Of a stretch of 6,375 nt of DNA, positions 6,101 through 6,375 are shown in pieces. The stretch comes from an uncultured Clostridia bacterium (GTDB lineage Bacteria > Bacillota > Clostridia > Christensenellales > Aristaeellaceae). Positions within the stretch are counted from its first letter, which is position 1; every line of letters begins with the position of its first letter. A program made the translations under genes and the position numbers. A model generated the notes under the pieces. The model worked only from the letters and a program-made list of their open reading frames with translations. It was not told the origin of the DNA and ran no database searches. Location: assembly GCA_946626395.1 (NCBI GenBank), contig CAMOUF010000160.1, positions 1 through 6,375 of the forward strand. The letters are read 5' to 3'.

Positions 6101-6365
6101 GGTACTTTGGCTCAATGCAAAAGTTTGTGAGGGAATGCGAATAAATCCCCGTTATTATCCCAAATGGCAATTGTTCAGCCACCGGGCCAGCAGCATGAAT
6201 ACAATCAAGTTTTTGTTTCTTAACGTAACAGCGGAATCCAATCATCATGTGATAAAACCATTTTAATCCGCATTGGCTTTTCTTGGGAGGGGGTGTGGGG
6301 GAAACCATTCTTTGGGCTCCAAAGAATGGTTTCCCCCACGAACTTTTATATTGAGCCGGTATTTT
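6101..6365. mobile_element. Putative MITE-like non-autonomous element with TIRs and 8-bp flank duplication
   Basis: The 27-base ends 6109-6135 and 6331-6357 are inverted copies of each other, with 23 of 27 positions identical. Both begin GGCTCAAT and share AAAAGTT, GTG and GGGAA. The similarity stops exactly at GGCTCAAT. Immediately outside, GGTACTTT (6101-6108) and GGTATTTT (6358-6365) form a direct repeat matching at seven of eight bases, as expected of a decayed target duplication. The 249-bp interior carries no recognisable transposase, so the element would depend on one elsewhere. An 8-bp duplication with long inverted ends starting GG is compatible with ISL3-type elements, but I cannot confirm a family. 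Confidence 0.5.
6295..6339. repeat. Perfect 21-bp inverted repeat with 3-base loop
   Basis: Arms 6295-6315 and 6319-6339 are exact reverse complements around GCT. The core reads GAAACCATTCTTTGG in one arm. No T-tract follows on either strand, so it is not a standard intrinsic terminator. The right arm overlaps the right terminal inverted repeat of the MITE-like structure by nine bases, so the two are probably parts of one element. Confidence 0.85.
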
Positions 6366-6375
6366 TTCCGTTTCC

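Larger units (their letters stand above)
5952..6375. other. Gene-free stretch of 424 bases
   Basis: No reading frame here has convincing coding character. From right to left it holds the MITE-like structure (6101-6365), an AT-rich spacer, the promoter (6029-6058) and the roughly 70-base leader of the secreted-protein gene. That leader can fold into a hairpin (CCGG at 5988-5991 with 6018-6021, and AAGAAA/TTTCTT at 5997-6002/6007-6012). The base composition is visibly more AT-rich than in the genes. Confidence 0.7.

Noticed and set aside
5412..6266. 284-codon open frame on the plus strand opposite the secreted-protein gene
   Set aside because: It runs through the promoter and AT-rich intergenic DNA of the minus-strand gene, with an abrupt change in composition partway, so it is not a real coding sequence.
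6066..6308. 80-codon minus-strand frame inside the MITE-like structure
   Set aside because: Its start codon lies within the perfect hairpin arm, no ribosome binding site precedes it, and the translation resembles no transposase or other family I know.

Overview
The window looks like a stretch of chromosome from a moderately GC-rich member of the Bacillota, most likely class Clostridia. The evidence is the set of families present (DUF1934/YwiB-like, DUF1292, a YARHG plus SH3-like secreted protein, a UvrC of the Gram-positive type), strong AAGGAGG-type ribosome binding sites and sigma-A-like promoters. The genes are clearly GC-rich and the intergenic DNA is AT-rich. I see no rRNA, tRNA, CRISPR array, integrase or recognisable transposase.

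Layout: (1) Bases 191-1763 (+) are a tight three-gene operon with overlapping reading frames: a DUF1934 protein, an unrecognised 165-residue protein and a metallo-beta-lactamase-fold hydrolase. It ends at a strong hairpin terminator (1777-1812) that is symmetric enough to serve both strands. (2) Bases 1813-2013 are non-coding and hold a long imperfect inverted repeat built from 7-bp units (1865-1966). (3) Bases 2014-5189 (-) form a probable transcription unit, read DUF1292 protein, then uvrC, then a secreted YARHG/SH3-like protein, with a promoter at 5219-5247. A second 7-bp tandem array lies between uvrC and the YARHG gene and supplies the uvrC stop codon. (4) Bases 5319-5951 (-) encode an unrecognised secreted protein with its own promoter and terminator. 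(5) Bases 5952-6375 have no gene but contain a 249-bp MITE-like structure with 27-bp terminal inverted repeats, an apparent 8-bp target duplication and a perfect 21-bp hairpin.

Functionally only UvrC (nucleotide excision repair) can be assigned with certainty. The other products are family-level calls or unknowns, and I see no metabolic pathway linking them. No multi-gene defence or biosynthetic system is visible. The most notable content is three different non-coding repeat structures, two of which bracket the YARHG gene.
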